Shown here piece by piece: positions 47,601 to 59,104 of a stretch of DNA of 64,000 bases (the stretch's first letter is position 1; the number at the start of each line of letters is the position of its first letter). Source of the DNA: Torymus aiolomorphi (lineage: Eukaryota > Arthropoda > Insecta > Hymenoptera > Torymidae). The translations under genes were made by a program, and so were the position numbers. The notes under the pieces were generated by a model that was not told where the DNA came from, did no database searches, and saw only the letters and a list, made by a program, of their open reading frames with translations. The DNA lies in contig CM070873.1 in the NCBI GenBank assembly GCA_036365515.1, positions 84,899,948-84,963,947 of the forward strand. Direction: 5' to 3'.

Positions 47601-49430
47601 ATATATTAAACAAATTTTATTTTTAAATATTTTTTTATTATAATAATTGACTTGCCTACTATACTTAATTGATTCCACTTATTTCATGTGTTTGTTATAA
47701 ATTATTATGATCTCTTTAGTATAAGAATGTACTTGCCTGCATAAAATTGATTCCACCACTTTCATGAGTTTATTTTTAGAAGTACTTATACGATTTTATG
47801 TTAGAAAAATCACTCCATAATTCCTATAATTGTTATGTTACAAAAATGTACTTGTCAACATATTAATTGATTCCACTTCGTTCATGTGTTTGTTTCAAAC
47901 TATGATATTCTTTTGTAAAGAAGCAGAGAGAGAGGGGGAGGGTAAGAAAGAGAGAAAGAGGGAGAGGGGGAAGAAGAGAAAAAAGAGTCAGAGAGGAAGA
48001 TGGGGAAAGGGGGAGAAAGAGGGAGGGACGGAGGGATGGAGGGAGGGAGAGTTCTACATATTATACAGAAAACACTTATAACTTGCCTTATTTTATACTT
48101 TCGTAGAAAGTTGTATAACTATACTATTTGTTTTCCTGATTGTTTAAAAAAAATATTTAGATTCTCATTAAAGTTTTTCGTACGGAGTGTGACAGATATT
48201 GAGGGAGCACTGAGAAGGAGGGTGAGAGCGAGCAAGAGAGGGGAGGGACAGGGATGGATAATAATTACATTGTGTATATAATTGCCTAAGTTTTTACCTT
48301 TGTAAAAAATTTTTTGAGGGAGATTTCACAACTTTTTAAGAGTAAAAGTACACATTAAACAAGGTTCGTTAATCTCCAGGCAGTCAGGCTTTAAGAAGAT
48401 ATACCATATACCAAGAGTCATACTTCGAAGAAATTTTCCGAAGAAAATTTTTTAAAAGGATCATAGATATCGATCAACCAAGAGGTGGCACCAAAAGGTG
48501 ACACCCTGGCCGCCTGGAGGTTAAATAGAAAACACAAAAATTTATTATTTATTGGTAGAATCCCTTTTAATAAAATAAAACGTTAATACAATTATTAATC
48601 GTGAAAGTATATTTAACAATGTTTGTTAAGTATAAGACTGTACGTTAAGTGATTTTACAATTTCCTTTATATTTGACTTTCAGTATCGCAAGAAAGAAAT
48701 TGAATTAAAAAACAAAAATTTATTATTCATTCGTAGAATTCCTTTTCATAATAAATAAAACGTAAATCATTTTAAAGCATTGCATAAATGTCGGAAAGTA
48801 ATTCTTATGGTTTCTGAGAGAAATTTTTACGATTTTCAAAAGTTCTTATAAAAGGACTGTAAAAGTTTTGGAAAATAATTTTTAATTGCTTGCAAAAGTT
48901 TTTAAAAGATGTAGTGATATAGCGATCATAGACGATATTTGAAGATAAATTATACAGCAATATTAATATTTAATTATAAATAATAATCATTCATATCTGT
49001 TATTAATTTTTTTCAAATAAATTATACAACAATAATATTTAATTATAAATAATAATAATCATTCATATAATCTGTTATTGATTTTTTTTCAATGAAAATG
49101 CATAAATTATACAACAATATTAATATTTAATTATAAATATCATTCATATCTGTTATTAATTTTTTTTCAATGAAAATGCAAATAATTGCTATACAATTTT
49201 TTTTTTATTAAAAATGCAAATAACTCTTGTTAGCATGCAAACAACTACAAATAACTGTAAAGAACTGTTTCTAACAGCAAATAATTCTTAAAAACTTATT
49301 AAGTATTAGCGTCCCAGAACATGCATTTATAAATTGCAAACAAAAATTATATTTAGTTATTAACATTAACTGCATAATTTATTTCTGTCTGGGTGGATCT
49401 GGGTTAGTACATACTATAACAATATCACAG
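41667..49430. mobile_element. 7.8-kb insertion in the DUF4806 gene
   Basis: ATATCAAGGA occurs at 41657-41666 and again at 49431-49440. The codons on both sides join in frame (NIKE-NLFGSNQ). This fits an insertion with a 10-bp target duplication. The insertion's own ends are not inverted repeats. The left part (41667-44680) is AT-rich; it holds a partial duplication (42410-42610 resembles 43135-43315) and a second pair (about 43585 and 44465, GCCACCAAAAGATTATGTT). The right part is the long palindrome. No transposase is recognised; frames such as 43459-43842 look non-coding. Confidence 0.6.
44682..49425. repeat. 4.7-kb near-perfect palindrome
   Basis: The left arm (about 44682-46879) and right arm (about 47225-49425) are inverted copies of about 2.2 kb with a 345-bp spacer. 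The small frame 46628-46942 recurs on the other strand at 47480-47220 with few differences. The arms contain a purine-rich (GGGA)n-like tract (46055-46185, 47930-48055). Differences are mostly in homopolymers and this tract. There is no gene that I trust. It may be a fold-back transposon or a recent inverted duplication. Confidence 0.85.
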
Positions 49431-50170
49431 ATATCAAGGAAAATCTTTTTGGTTCCAATCAAGAAAAATTGAAAGAAAAATTGACACAGTACAAACTAAT
49501 TTTTCCCTTGAATACAATGAAAGATTGGAATAGACTCGACAATTTCTTGGATTTTGACAAGGATTTATACGAATCATTGGTATGTATTATCAGTTATTTA
49601 ACACACATGCGCATGTGCACCCACACACACGCACACACACGCTACACCTATACGCCCACACACACATACACACATACGTACCTACATATACCTACTTTCA
49701 ATTCCGTTTTCATATAAATAAAATTTTTTGTTTCAGACAGCAATGTTAAAATCTTATTTAGATAAAAGTGGCAACAATACGGTAAAAAGCGTAAATAACA
49801 TGCTCAGAAAACTTTTTGTAAAAGAACTAATATTAAAGTTCACAGCGCTGAAAAAAAAGGTTGATAAGGCAACCTTTAAGGATTCCCATTGTTATAAAAT
49901 TATGAAAAGTAAATATTAATAATAAGTTTAAATAAATAAAAATTACCATATTGAATACATTAAATATATTTTTTTACAGATATCTTGACCAAATATCATA
50001 CTGATAGGAGTGGCGAAATGATTGGAGAAGGAGCCTACAATGCAGCGTTGAGTTCAGCTTTTGCTAATGCAACGGATTGGGGTGGGAGAGAAAAAAAAAA
50101 CCTAAAATACGTCAACTTTATATTTTTACTTTTTGTATTATATTTTCATGTATTTTTTAAAAATAAATAA
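49431..50170 (+). CDS. DUF4806 companion gene, C-terminal exons
   Basis: Exons 49431-49579, 49737-49908 and 49980-50170 encode the DUF4806 domain: FPLNTMKDWNRLDNFLDFD, LDKSGNNTVKSVNNMLRKLF and FTALKKKVDKATFKDSHCY. The last exon (GAYNAALSSAFANATDWGGR) ends in a Lys-rich tail and TAA. A (CA)n-like stretch occupies the first intron. The frame is open in all exons. The domain is found in many insect proteins linked to EnSpm-like elements; molecular function unknown. Confidence 0.72.
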
Positions 50171-50421
50171 TTATAAATTTCTGTTGTCTTTTTTATTGTG
50201 TCATTAATTAAATAATTATAATAGGAATAAAATAGTATCATACTAGAATTTCATAGGATAGACTCTTTGGATTCTGACGAGATATCCCCATCGGAATCCA
50301 AGAAAAAAGTGGGACACTACCCTGCAGGGATCCAAATAGGATTCCCTACAGGATTCCTGCTAGTAACAGGGAATCCCTAGTAGATCCCTACCCGATTCGA
50401 CTTTGAATTTCTACACGGGCG

Positions 50422-50660
50422 AGATAGCTAGAGAAATTTTTTTTTTAAGTTATAGGTTTTTTACGCTCTTTTGAATGCTACCCATCAGATTTAAATATCT
50501 CGATTCTATCATTGAAAAAAGCCAAAAACAATTTTGAGAAAATCGAAAATTCGAAATAAAACAAAAACGAATCGGCCCAATCAAAAAACGGAGAATGAGA
50601 CCTGTCCTGTTAAAATCGATCGAGTAGAAGCTGAGATCCAGCCGTACATACACACACACA

Positions 50661-50703
<43 letters not shown>

Positions 50704-51540
50704 ACACACACATCCATACAGACATTTTTCAAAAATCATGTATTTTGGTTCCTAACACCTCGAATATCAATTATAACATGTTTTTACAACAACTCAAAAA
50801 ATTACTATCACAAAGCTTCCTCTAGGAGGAAGCATTTGATGGAATCATAAGCACTATAATTTATTTTTAGATACCAGAAATCGACTTTCGAAGCCCCATT
50901 AAAATTCATTTTCTGGAGGGTGTGCACTCTCCTTGTAAGTATAATAAGAAAATTATTATTACTTTTGAGATTAATTATTCGACTGTATAATTTGTTATCC
51001 AGATTTATCAACAGATTCAAGACAGAAAATAATCTCAAATAGTTTTAAAATGTACAAGCTGAGACTGGAATGTAAAAATTCAATTGGAAAGTTTAATATC
51101 AAATATCAGGTTTATAAATTTTTACGTTATTTATCTCAGAACTATTATATTTTCTTTTTGTTTTTTAGATCTGCCTCGTAGACTTTTCAAGAACCGATTG
51201 ATAACCTAATCAACTGAAATTTCATGGAAATCTAAGTATATTTTCTCATAGAATAAACGGAGCCTATTTTGAAAACAGATAATTCATTTCTATAAATAGA
51301 AATAGGTGGCAAAATATTAATAATAGTTTAAAAAATGACTGTACAGTAATTAGAATTATTGAATTCTTTAGGAACTGCTCCGTTTATTCCATGAGAAAAC
51401 ATATTAAAACTAGAAAAAGATACTGAAAAATTATTGGACTCATCATACCTTAATTTATTTTTTCAGTATTTCATCCAGGGTTGCCCGCTTAAGGCAGACA
51501 TTATAGTTCTTTTAGTTTACTATATAAAAAATAAACTTAC
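50422..51540. other. Dispersed repeat with (CA)n, then OPLAH intron
   Basis: The part 50422-50530 is the right half of the repeat split by the composite. A (CA)n array lies at 50648-50710. The sequence ACTATCACAAAGCTTCCTC at 50802-50820 recurs at 62029-62047, so this is a multi-copy family. Nothing else is recognised to the exon at 51541. Confidence 0.6.
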
Positions 51541-51626
51541 GAATTCATAGGTGTTAGACCACCATCACTTTGCATGAATAACACATTGCAACCTTGTAGA
51601 TTATCTTTGAATCCCTTTGAAAAGCC
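51541..51626 (-). CDS. OPLAH: 5-oxoprolinase (OPLAH-like), fourth exon in window
   Basis: This short exon (86 bp) follows an 80-bp intron and encodes GFSKGFKDNLQGCNVLFMQS plus DGGLTPMN, matching the family motif around LFMxSDGGL. The acceptor TTTTAG precedes 51626 and a strong donor GTAAGT follows 51541. It ends with two bases (TC) that are completed to a Ser codon by the first base of the exon at 20013, more than 31 kb away. That intron carries the 26-kb composite element. The frame is intact. Confidence 0.93.
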
Positions 51627-51706
51627 CTAAAATAAACGTTTGGAAAATGACATTTTTATGTAATTTGAAAAGATGATTTTTTAATCAAAAGCTTTCCTTA
51701 TAATAC

Positions 51707-51869
51707 CTTCAAATAACTCTTGATATGAGGCGTTAAATATGCATCAACAGATGCTGTGAAACCACGAGGAACAATTCTCGACATTGGCATAACCTCGTGT
51801 GAGAGAGAAACCTGTAGGAATCCAAATTCTTTTGCCAGTCGACCGATACAAATTTCATGTTCGGCATAA
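51707..51869 (-). CDS. OPLAH: 5-oxoprolinase (OPLAH-like), third exon in window
   Basis: The exon encodes the linker into the hydantoinase A domain. It starts with [17 protein letters not shown] and contains the conserved stretches [14 protein letters not shown] and DAYLTP. The acceptor AATAG precedes 51869, the first base completes the split Thr codon, and the donor GTATTA follows AAG at 51707. The length of 163 bp (1 + 54 codons) fits the phase of both neighbours. The reading frame runs opposite to a spurious minus-strand open frame that extends into the intron. A perfect 131-bp hairpin lies about 70 bp upstream of its 3' splice site, inside the intron. Confidence 0.94.
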
Positions 51870-51938
51870 CTATTAAAATTTCATTTGTAAAAAGACTATG
51901 TAGTTGTTTGCAGCTAATGGCAGTCATGGTAGAATATA

Positions 51939-52069
51939 CTAAGGAATAGGCCGCTAACGGTTCTACTGCCCAGGTTAAAGAATAAAGACAAAACTTATAT
52001 GTTGGACATATAAGTTTTGTCTTTATTCTTTAACCTGGGCAGTAGAACCGTTAGCGGCCTATTCCTTAG
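51939..52069. repeat. Perfect 131-bp hairpin near OPLAH splice site
   Basis: Arms of 63 bp are fully complementary around the loop TTGGA. GTAAAAAGACTAT lies at 51887-51899 and at 52071-52083 on either side. It sits in the intron 70-200 bp upstream of the acceptor of the exon at 51869, so it would be in the pre-mRNA. Confidence 0.9.
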
Positions 52070-52083
52070 TGTAAAAAGACTAT

Positions 52084-53177
52084 TTGTAAAATACTCGTTA
52101 AGATATTTCTATTAACTCTTCAATAATATTATTTATTTGATTTTTTAACTTGTAAAAGTAATACAGAAAACAAAAAATTTTCATTTTAATTTAATGCTGC
52201 AAGTAATTTATCAAAACTCAGCCTGCTTAAATTTAACTTGTTGTTTCATTACATTAACTATTAGTTTTAGAAAAAGAACGTATGCATTATTATCGTAGGA
52301 AGAAAGTGAGCGCCATCATTCTACAGTCATGAGGACGTTATTGCATGAGATTACAGGCCAGATGGTAACCACATTGTTTTCGGAATCGAGAGACAAAACA
52401 CAGAAGACTCACAAGAAACACGCGGAAGACCAACTGAGCAGCGTATGAAAAACTGACGGCCAAGTTAACCCTTTGAGGCACAAATTTTTCATAGAAAATT
52501 ACATTTTCTTACTCGCCCACCCGAAAGTACGTACTTCCGGCCCGCATCTCCGGGCCGAAAGAGAAACTTTCGCATCCTATTTTAGACCAACCGCGCGCTC
52601 TGATTGGTTGCCGAAATTTCCTGACCCGCGGCGCTTGAGCGCCCGCGCGCATGTCCGAGGAATGTGCGGTGTGAAGGTTAGACACGTACGAAATAAACAG
52701 AGGAAAGTGCACGGGTGACGAGAAAAAAGAGTTAGTTGAAATAAAAAGTGGTGTTGTTTGATCGTGGTCATTGTTTTTTCCTCTTGTTTCCTACACGTAC
52801 TTTCGAGTCGTGTAGAAACAATTAAGTAAACGTACGGGCGGGAGCGTCCGAGGAAAATATTTTTGTGTGGTGTGAAGGTTAGATACGTACAAAATAGACA
52901 GAGGAAAGTGCACGTGTGACGAAAAAAAAGAGTTAGTTGAAATAAAAAGTGGTGTTGTCTTTTTTTAATGAATGTGTTTCTGATGCCCGCCCCGACCAGC
53001 AAAACCTCGGCTTCGCCTCGGTCTTGCAAATGTCGGGCGGGCATCAAAGCATCTGTGTAACAGCGAAAGTAGCAGACGGCCAAAAAACCAGCTCTCCACG
53101 CCGAGCCGAAAGAAAAAACAGTCGGTAATATCGACCGAGCTACCCAAAAGAGGCAGTACTATCGAGCGGGCCGAAAG
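52084..53177. repeat. Direct repeat and dispersed repeat in the OPLAH intron
   Basis: Two copies about 200 bp apart (52669-52760 and 52870-52962) share GGTGTGAAGGTTAGA and GAGTTAGTTGAAATAAAAAG. At 52985-53045 lies the hairpin repeat also seen at 2185-2250. No gene. Confidence 0.65.
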
Positions 53178-53485
53178 AAAAACCAAAGAAGATAGACGTA
53201 CATAGAAGCGCAAAGCGGATAGGAAGACTGAGGCACCCCGAAGAAGTACGCACCCCGACCACGCGCAGCGCGGCAGTCAATTTCTAAATGCATACCGGCT
53301 GCAATGATAACACGACGTACTTCGTACATAACATTGCAAAATTATTATTTACAAAGATCTGTTATTTCTATTGCTATAACAAAAACGATAAATAAAAACA
53401 AATTAATCTTAAACTCATACTCCTAAACCCAAATCGGGGGATACCTTATATATTACATACATGAAGTACATTCACGTGAACTACA

Positions 53486-53552
53486 TTGGTCCTGTGGATA
53501 GCGCGCATGTTTACTATCTTTTTGGTGCGGGTTCAAATCCATTATCGGATTT

Positions 53553-53558
<6 letters not shown>
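53486..53558 (+). other. tRNA-like module in left TIR
   Basis: TGGTCCTGTGGATAGCGCG resembles a Pol III A box region and GCGGGTTCAAATCC a B box (GGTTCAAATCC). A run of nine T follows at 53550-53558, as a Pol III terminator would. The inverted copy is at 59031-59104. A full cloverleaf is not convincing, so this is a tRNA-derived sequence rather than a tRNA gene. Confidence 0.55.

Positions 53559-53563
<5 letters not shown>

Positions 53564-53618
<55 letters not shown>
53564..53618. repeat. (AT)n in left TIR
   Basis: About 55 bp of AT repeat following the T-run; the right arm has only a short AT stretch here. Confidence 0.9.
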
Positions 53619-53621
<3 letters not shown>

Positions 53622-54316
53622 TATAGTATAATAAGATTGTTATTTTCTGCTGATTTGAAAATAACGTGAAAATTTAAAAATTTTTTAACTGGTTTCCGCA
53701 CTACCTTGGAGGTACTGTTCAAAGCGCGTTGGATTTTTTTTTTGTTTTATTTACAAATTATTATATAAAATAATTTAAAAATACTTCAATACAATTTCAT
53801 GACATGTAGAAATTGTATTAAATTATTCAATAATCTTTTTATATAAATATTGAAAATAAAACCGTGGAATCCATCACCAGTAGCCCTACACAAACCACGG
53901 GAGCCGTCCAACCTTTATCCTCCAAGCTCCTTTGACCTTTTTGCCACCTCCACCATTATGTATACTTGATTATAAAAAAGTCTAAAAGTATCTATTATAA
54001 TCTTCATACTTTTTATAAATATAGCCATAATAGTATACTTACAAAAATTAATTCGAATACAAAATGAAACCTTTTGCCTTATTTTATAATGAAGTGTATA
54101 CAAAAAATAATCATATTAATTTCAATAATAACTATTAAATGTAAATTGTACCATGTCTTGCAACCTATAATAGTTCTCCAAAAATTAATATGATTATTCC
54201 TGCGGTCTTTTTTTATACGGTCTTTCAATTAAAAAAAAAATAAATAAAGATATAATACTAATAATTCAATACTATTTTACTATTATATATAAATAAATAT
54301 CTAACATTTATCGCGA

Positions 54317-55216
54317 CTAACAATCAAGTTTAAGCATTTTTTTATTACGTTTCGGTGCGTTTACGGAAGCGGAACGCTTGTTAATTTTACGGTCTCTAAA
54401 ATCTTTCGTCATCCAATTGACATTATTAAAAATATGAGTCTTCAAAAAAATTCTTATAACGTAATCCCGATGCTCTAAATACGTGCTGTTTGTAAAGAAA
54501 TCACCATGAATTATTAACAATTGCTTTTTTATTAATTGAAATAAATATTCGGATATATTATGCTTATGAGATGACTTAGAAAACTCACTTTCATAAATGT
54601 TATAGATATCTAAAATAATCGAAAAAAAAGTTTGCGTTGGAGCTTTTAAACTTCCGTAAGGATGACCTTTTAAAGATGGAAATGCTTTCCACAGCAAGAG
54701 CAAATCCGATGATGAATCGAGTTCTTTATCGTTACAAATAAAATCTTTTTCACACTCGTCACAATGGAATTTTTGTAGAATTTTAAATGCGAGATAACCA
54801 GCAACATATTTTTTAGAGCAATTTTGGAAATCAGAATTCTTTTCTTTATCATCTTTGATTGTTTGAGGTTGCTGTTCATCGTTTATAATTAATACGGCAT
54901 CATTATTAATAAACCACTCATCAATTCGTTTGTTTACAGTTACATGTTTTAGATCATCTTTCTCTTGCGCATTCTCGTCAATACATTTATTGAAATTAGA
55001 AATTAGTAATCTAGCATCATCAGGTTCACAGTTTGTTCCGACGGGAGGGACTAATAATGTGATCATTAGCGCGTACTGAAAATTTCTACGTAATTCCATA
55101 ACAGTTGGATTGTCGTTGTACCCTGATCGAGATCTCATCGTTCCAAAAAAGTTTTCGATTTTATCTTGGTTTAAGCGAGAAGTTATCAAGTATAATTTAT
55201 CTTGTTTAAGTTGCGC
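54317..55216 (-). CDS. P-type transposase, C-terminal exon
   Basis: After an acceptor AATTATAG the frame reads AQLKQDKLYLITSRLNQDKI and ENFFGTMRSRSGYNDNP, the conserved RxNQDxxENFF block of P-element transposases. This block carries the probable catalytic Glu. It continues to a stop at 54317. CSKKYVAGYLAFKILQKF and HCDECEKDF form the usual zinc-binding end. It follows the large exon after a short intron of about 50-60 bp whose donor is not settled. Open throughout. Confidence 0.8.
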   Translation of the reverse strand, partial: AQLKQDKLYLITSRLNQDKIENFFGTMRSRSGYNDNPTVMELRRNFQYALMITLLVPPVGTNCEPDDARLLISNFNKCIDENAQEKDDLKHVTVNKRIDEWFINNDAVLIINDEQQPQTIKDDKEKNSDFQNCSKKYVAGYLAFKILQKFHCDECEKDFICNDKELDSSSDLLLLWKAFPSLKGHPYGSLKAPTQTFFSIILDIYNIYESEFSKSSHKHNISEYLFQLIKKQLLIIHGDFFTNSTYLEHRDYVIRIFLKTHIFNNVNWMTKDFRDRKINKRSASVNAPKRNKKMLKLDC

Positions 55217-55236
55217 CTATAATTCTAAAATTCCAT

Positions 55237-56983
55237 TTATTGATAAAATAATACTATTAAAACAATCCGGATTTTGCCATTACTCATTTGCCACTGTTCG
55301 AACCAAGACACCGCTTCCCGTAAACATTTCTCTACTTGCGGATTTTTCTCCGATAAACCACGTTTTAAAGGGTTACGATCAGTAGCATTTCGAGCATTAA
55401 GGCAATCAAAAATATCATTTAATTTTTTACAACAATTAGCAGTCGCGATTGTCGATGGATCTCTTAAATCGCCGGACATTGCACCTGCCTTCAGACCTGC
55501 ATAAACGGAATTGCTAAAAACTTGCGTAGCTAAACTAACTTTCATCTTTTCAAAATTATTTGGGTTGACATATCTATCTGTTAATTTTGGCGCGGCTTTA
55601 CAAATTTTTGATCGCTCGATTTCTCTTAACTCCCGAATAGCATTCCACGAAATCGTTTCATTACCGACTTTAATATCATTTTTAATCAAATTATTACGGA
55701 TACATTTAAAAATATGAGGAACATCGAATGCAAATGTTATTTTACGATTTTGAAATTCATAGAATGGTTGATCTTTATTAATATTTAACATGGCAATCGC
55801 TTTTTTATTGGAAGCTCCTTGATCACAAACCATATGCCGAACTTTAAATCCAATATCTTCGGTTAACTTCAAAATATCGCAAATAATGGTTTGTAATATT
55901 TCTCCCGGCACTGGACCATCTGTCGGAAAAAACATTAAGGGTTGCTTCCAATCATAAGTTAAGCCAGTTACCATGAATACCAATACCGATTTTGCTATTT
56001 GTTGTGTACGTTCTCCGAAATCGCTCAAATCGTGGTACCCTTCAATGTAGTCTTCCTTTAAATTGTACTCAAGCCCGGGTTTTACACTCATTTCATCCCA
56101 CATTAAAACCGCTTCCTTTTCAAACTCTGTTTTACCTTGTAATTTAATTTTTAGTTGATTGGAAAGCTGCTCATTTTTACCAGGTCTAAGATTAATAACG
56201 TTAACCCACCTTCGAATCAAAGAAACAGACGGCAAAGAAAAATTATGGAATTCCCTTAAAAATTGATATGATTTTGGCGATTTATAATAAAGACCCAAAG
56301 CAAATTGCTTTTCTGATTCTTCCCACTTCCTTTGTTTATCGTGATTCAATTGCATTGCAAAAAAAGCTAAAACATTACTATTAAGATATTTGGAAGCTTT
56401 ATCAATTAAATCTTGTTTAGAATCACATTTTACATTCTTTCGTTTAGTTTTCTCAAATCTATTTAATTTCTGTTTTAAGGTTTTATTTTGTCTTGATAAT
56501 TCAGCATTTCTTAATTTCAATTTATTTAAAGTTATGGAAATGGAACGAGTACATTTTTTACGATTTTCTTTTATCGGTACTTGCTGATCAGGAAGATTAA
56601 CCGGCGACAAACTAGCATTATTTACCGGTACCGCTACAGAAACATCATCGTCATTACATTGCTCAGGACAGGCTTCAAAATTAACTTCCAAACTAAATGC
56701 ATTTTCATTAATAAAATTACAGTGAATTGATTCATTTAAATTAGGAGCATTACTAGGTACATCATTCGTTAAATTATCAGTTACTTCACTAGTGCGTCTA
56801 CTTAAACTTGATTGCGGAACAGTGTCAGATTTCAGTAACCTTCTAGTAGAAGTATGTACAAAATCAGATTGCAAAAAGTGGTTACTACATACCCGTTTCT
56901 CTTCCAACTTTTTGAGACCTTCAACATTTTCAGCTAATTGAGATAGCTCCTCATTCTCGATAACTTCCAGCCATTTATCCAAA
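55237..56983 (-). CDS. P-type transposase (THAP9-like), main exon
   Basis: The exon begins after ACTAG at 56983 with LDKWLEVIENEELSQLAENV and completes a THAP zinc finger: Trp, then VCSNHF (Cys32, His35) and TVPQ. A coiled coil follows (about 150-180, LRNAELSRQNKTLKQKL). The RNase H-like core has VLMWDEMSV (Asp296), VRHMVCDQGASNKKA (Asp387) and AFDVPHIFKC (Asp420). DRYVNPNNFEKMKVSLATQV is typical of the family. The frame is open for 581 codons. The first part of the THAP finger is at 58214-58167. It may still be active if correctly spliced. Confidence 0.85.
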
Positions 56984-58166
56984 CTAGTAATATAGATATT
57001 TCAAGCTATATTTTTATGTCAGAAATAAGGTCTCAGAATGATATTTTTTCAATTTTAATTTTTGTGCTTTATTTTCTAATTTTAATGAAGAATTCGATAA
57101 TTAATTATCCTATACCAAAATTTCAAATTGATTTATGGGAAAATTCTTTTTATTTAAAATACGATTTATTAAACATTTAAGACTTTAATGAAATATATAA
57201 ATTCTAGATAAAAATATAGTTTTTGCAGTAGAATATTAATTTAATAATAAATATTAATAGTAATAATAAATAATAATAGTAATTATACATTACTATGAGT
57301 TTTCATAATGAAATATATATCATTTTTTAAAAAACATGCATGTTTAGATATATAATAAAACAAACAAATATAATATTAGAAGAAAAAATGCACATTAAAA
57401 ACGTAAATTTAAATACCAGTATTGTTATTAGTAATTGAATATATATTTCTGCCTAAAAATGTGATATTTTTACCGGAGTTTTTAACTACTTTTAAGCTAA
57501 AAATTAACAATATTAAAATTACGTAGTTTGTAGCTAGAATGTGGTTACGATTTTTACCAGAAAAATTGCATCGCTTTCTATGTGCACACACATATGTACG
57601 TGAGCTGACACACACACACACCCACCACACGCGCAAAGCACTATAAAATGATAACTTTATTATCTAACTTATAATGCATGTATAGACAAAGTAAAAAGGT
57701 AAATCTTAAAGTAGATGCAATGCTTTAATTCGTACTCCAATAAATTTTCTAAAAATTTCACTCACGCAAAATTTAGAGCTTTTTATAAAATGTAGGAACA
57801 AAACAACTACAGTCTTTAGCGATGCAGTTACTCCATGAAAATCGTGTTTAATTAATTTCTATCTGTTTGCACTTGCATATATTTATTAGAAAAGTTTTAT
57901 CGAAAAAATATTGATAAAGTAAAAACATGCATATAATCAATCCTCGAAAACATGTAAAATAATATGAAACAAAAATGAACATTTTTACATTTACCGCATT
58001 GTCAAAATATCTTTAACCTACAATTCTCGTTTCGTTTTTACCACCTTTTTTAATCAATTAGTATTTCTGCGTGTCGATCGTAACAATAAACTAGCAATTG
58101 AGATAAAACATACATGCATGAAGATCTCACAGGAAAACGATGGAAGGTCAAAGATGAATCTTTTAC

Positions 58167-58214
58167 CTTTGCACTTTCACAACCCTCAAAAGCACATACA
58201 TTTGTCTTTGGCAT
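58167..58214 (-). CDS. P-type transposase, putative first THAP exon
   Basis: ATG at 58214 opens MPKTNVCAFEGCESAK, which gives the first two cysteines of a THAP C2CH finger, and GTAAAA follows as donor. A linking exon carrying the rest of the finger between here and 56983 was not identified with confidence. Confidence 0.5.
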
Positions 58215-59030
58215 TTTTACATTTTCGAAGCCGGCGAAGCCAATAACAATAAAAACATGACAGTCGCGTTATCGCGTTATTAAAATCTAATATAAAACGC
58301 GGGTAAAAAAGGAAAGAACACTGAAAATGGTTTAAACTTGAACTTTAAACTTAAAATGAGAATAATAAAAACTTCTTTACACGTATAACCGCGCGAGCGA
58401 ACTGATTGCTGACCGTTAAAAACAATGCACAATCTTCGCGCGTGTAACAAATGCAAGTACGAACTATAGTTTTGGCGCCTTTTTCTATTATATTTGAAAT
58501 TCAAAAGATCTTATCGTACTTTATGTACTTCTGCTATGATTATTATGATAAATAATAATATATTATTAATATTTAATATTCTTAATTACATTAGTTAACT
58601 GTATAAATTATGTAAAACAACAACAATAAAAATCTAACGTAAAATACCTCCAAACAATATAACATATGAATAAAAAACCAATCAGATAAAAAAAATTCAT
58701 CTTTTCAAAATTATTTTAAAAGTTCGAGTGCAAATTATTTTTTAAGCTAAATATAGGAAAACTTCTTTATTTCCTTTAAATTATTATTTTTCTTTACTTC
58801 ACATTTTTATTTACAATCGTTATTTAAAAATATTATTCATGTATTCTATATGATTTCTCATGAAATAGTATGGAAGTATTTTTATAATTATTTTATATAA
58901 CAATTCGTAAATAAAACAAGAATTATCCAACATTTTTTATATACGGGAGTGCGAAAAAACTTCAGAAATTTTACTGTTATTTTCAAATCGGCAGAAAATA
59001 ACAATCTTATTATACTATATTAATATATAT

Positions 59031-59104
59031 AAAAAAAAATCCGATAATGGATTTGAACCCGCACCAAAAAGATAGTAAGCATGCGCGCTATCCACAGGAC
59101 CAAC
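59031..59104 (-). other. tRNA-like module in right TIR
   Basis: Inverted copy of the module at 53486-53558, with the same A-box and B-box-like words and a T-run on the minus strand (59039-59031). Confidence 0.55.

Noticed and set aside
46029..48281. Small frames such as the one at 46628-46942 and the Glu/Arg-rich one at 47830-48081
   Set aside because: They occur as mirror copies in the palindrome and are driven by purine tracts and homopolymers; no start or splice context supports them.
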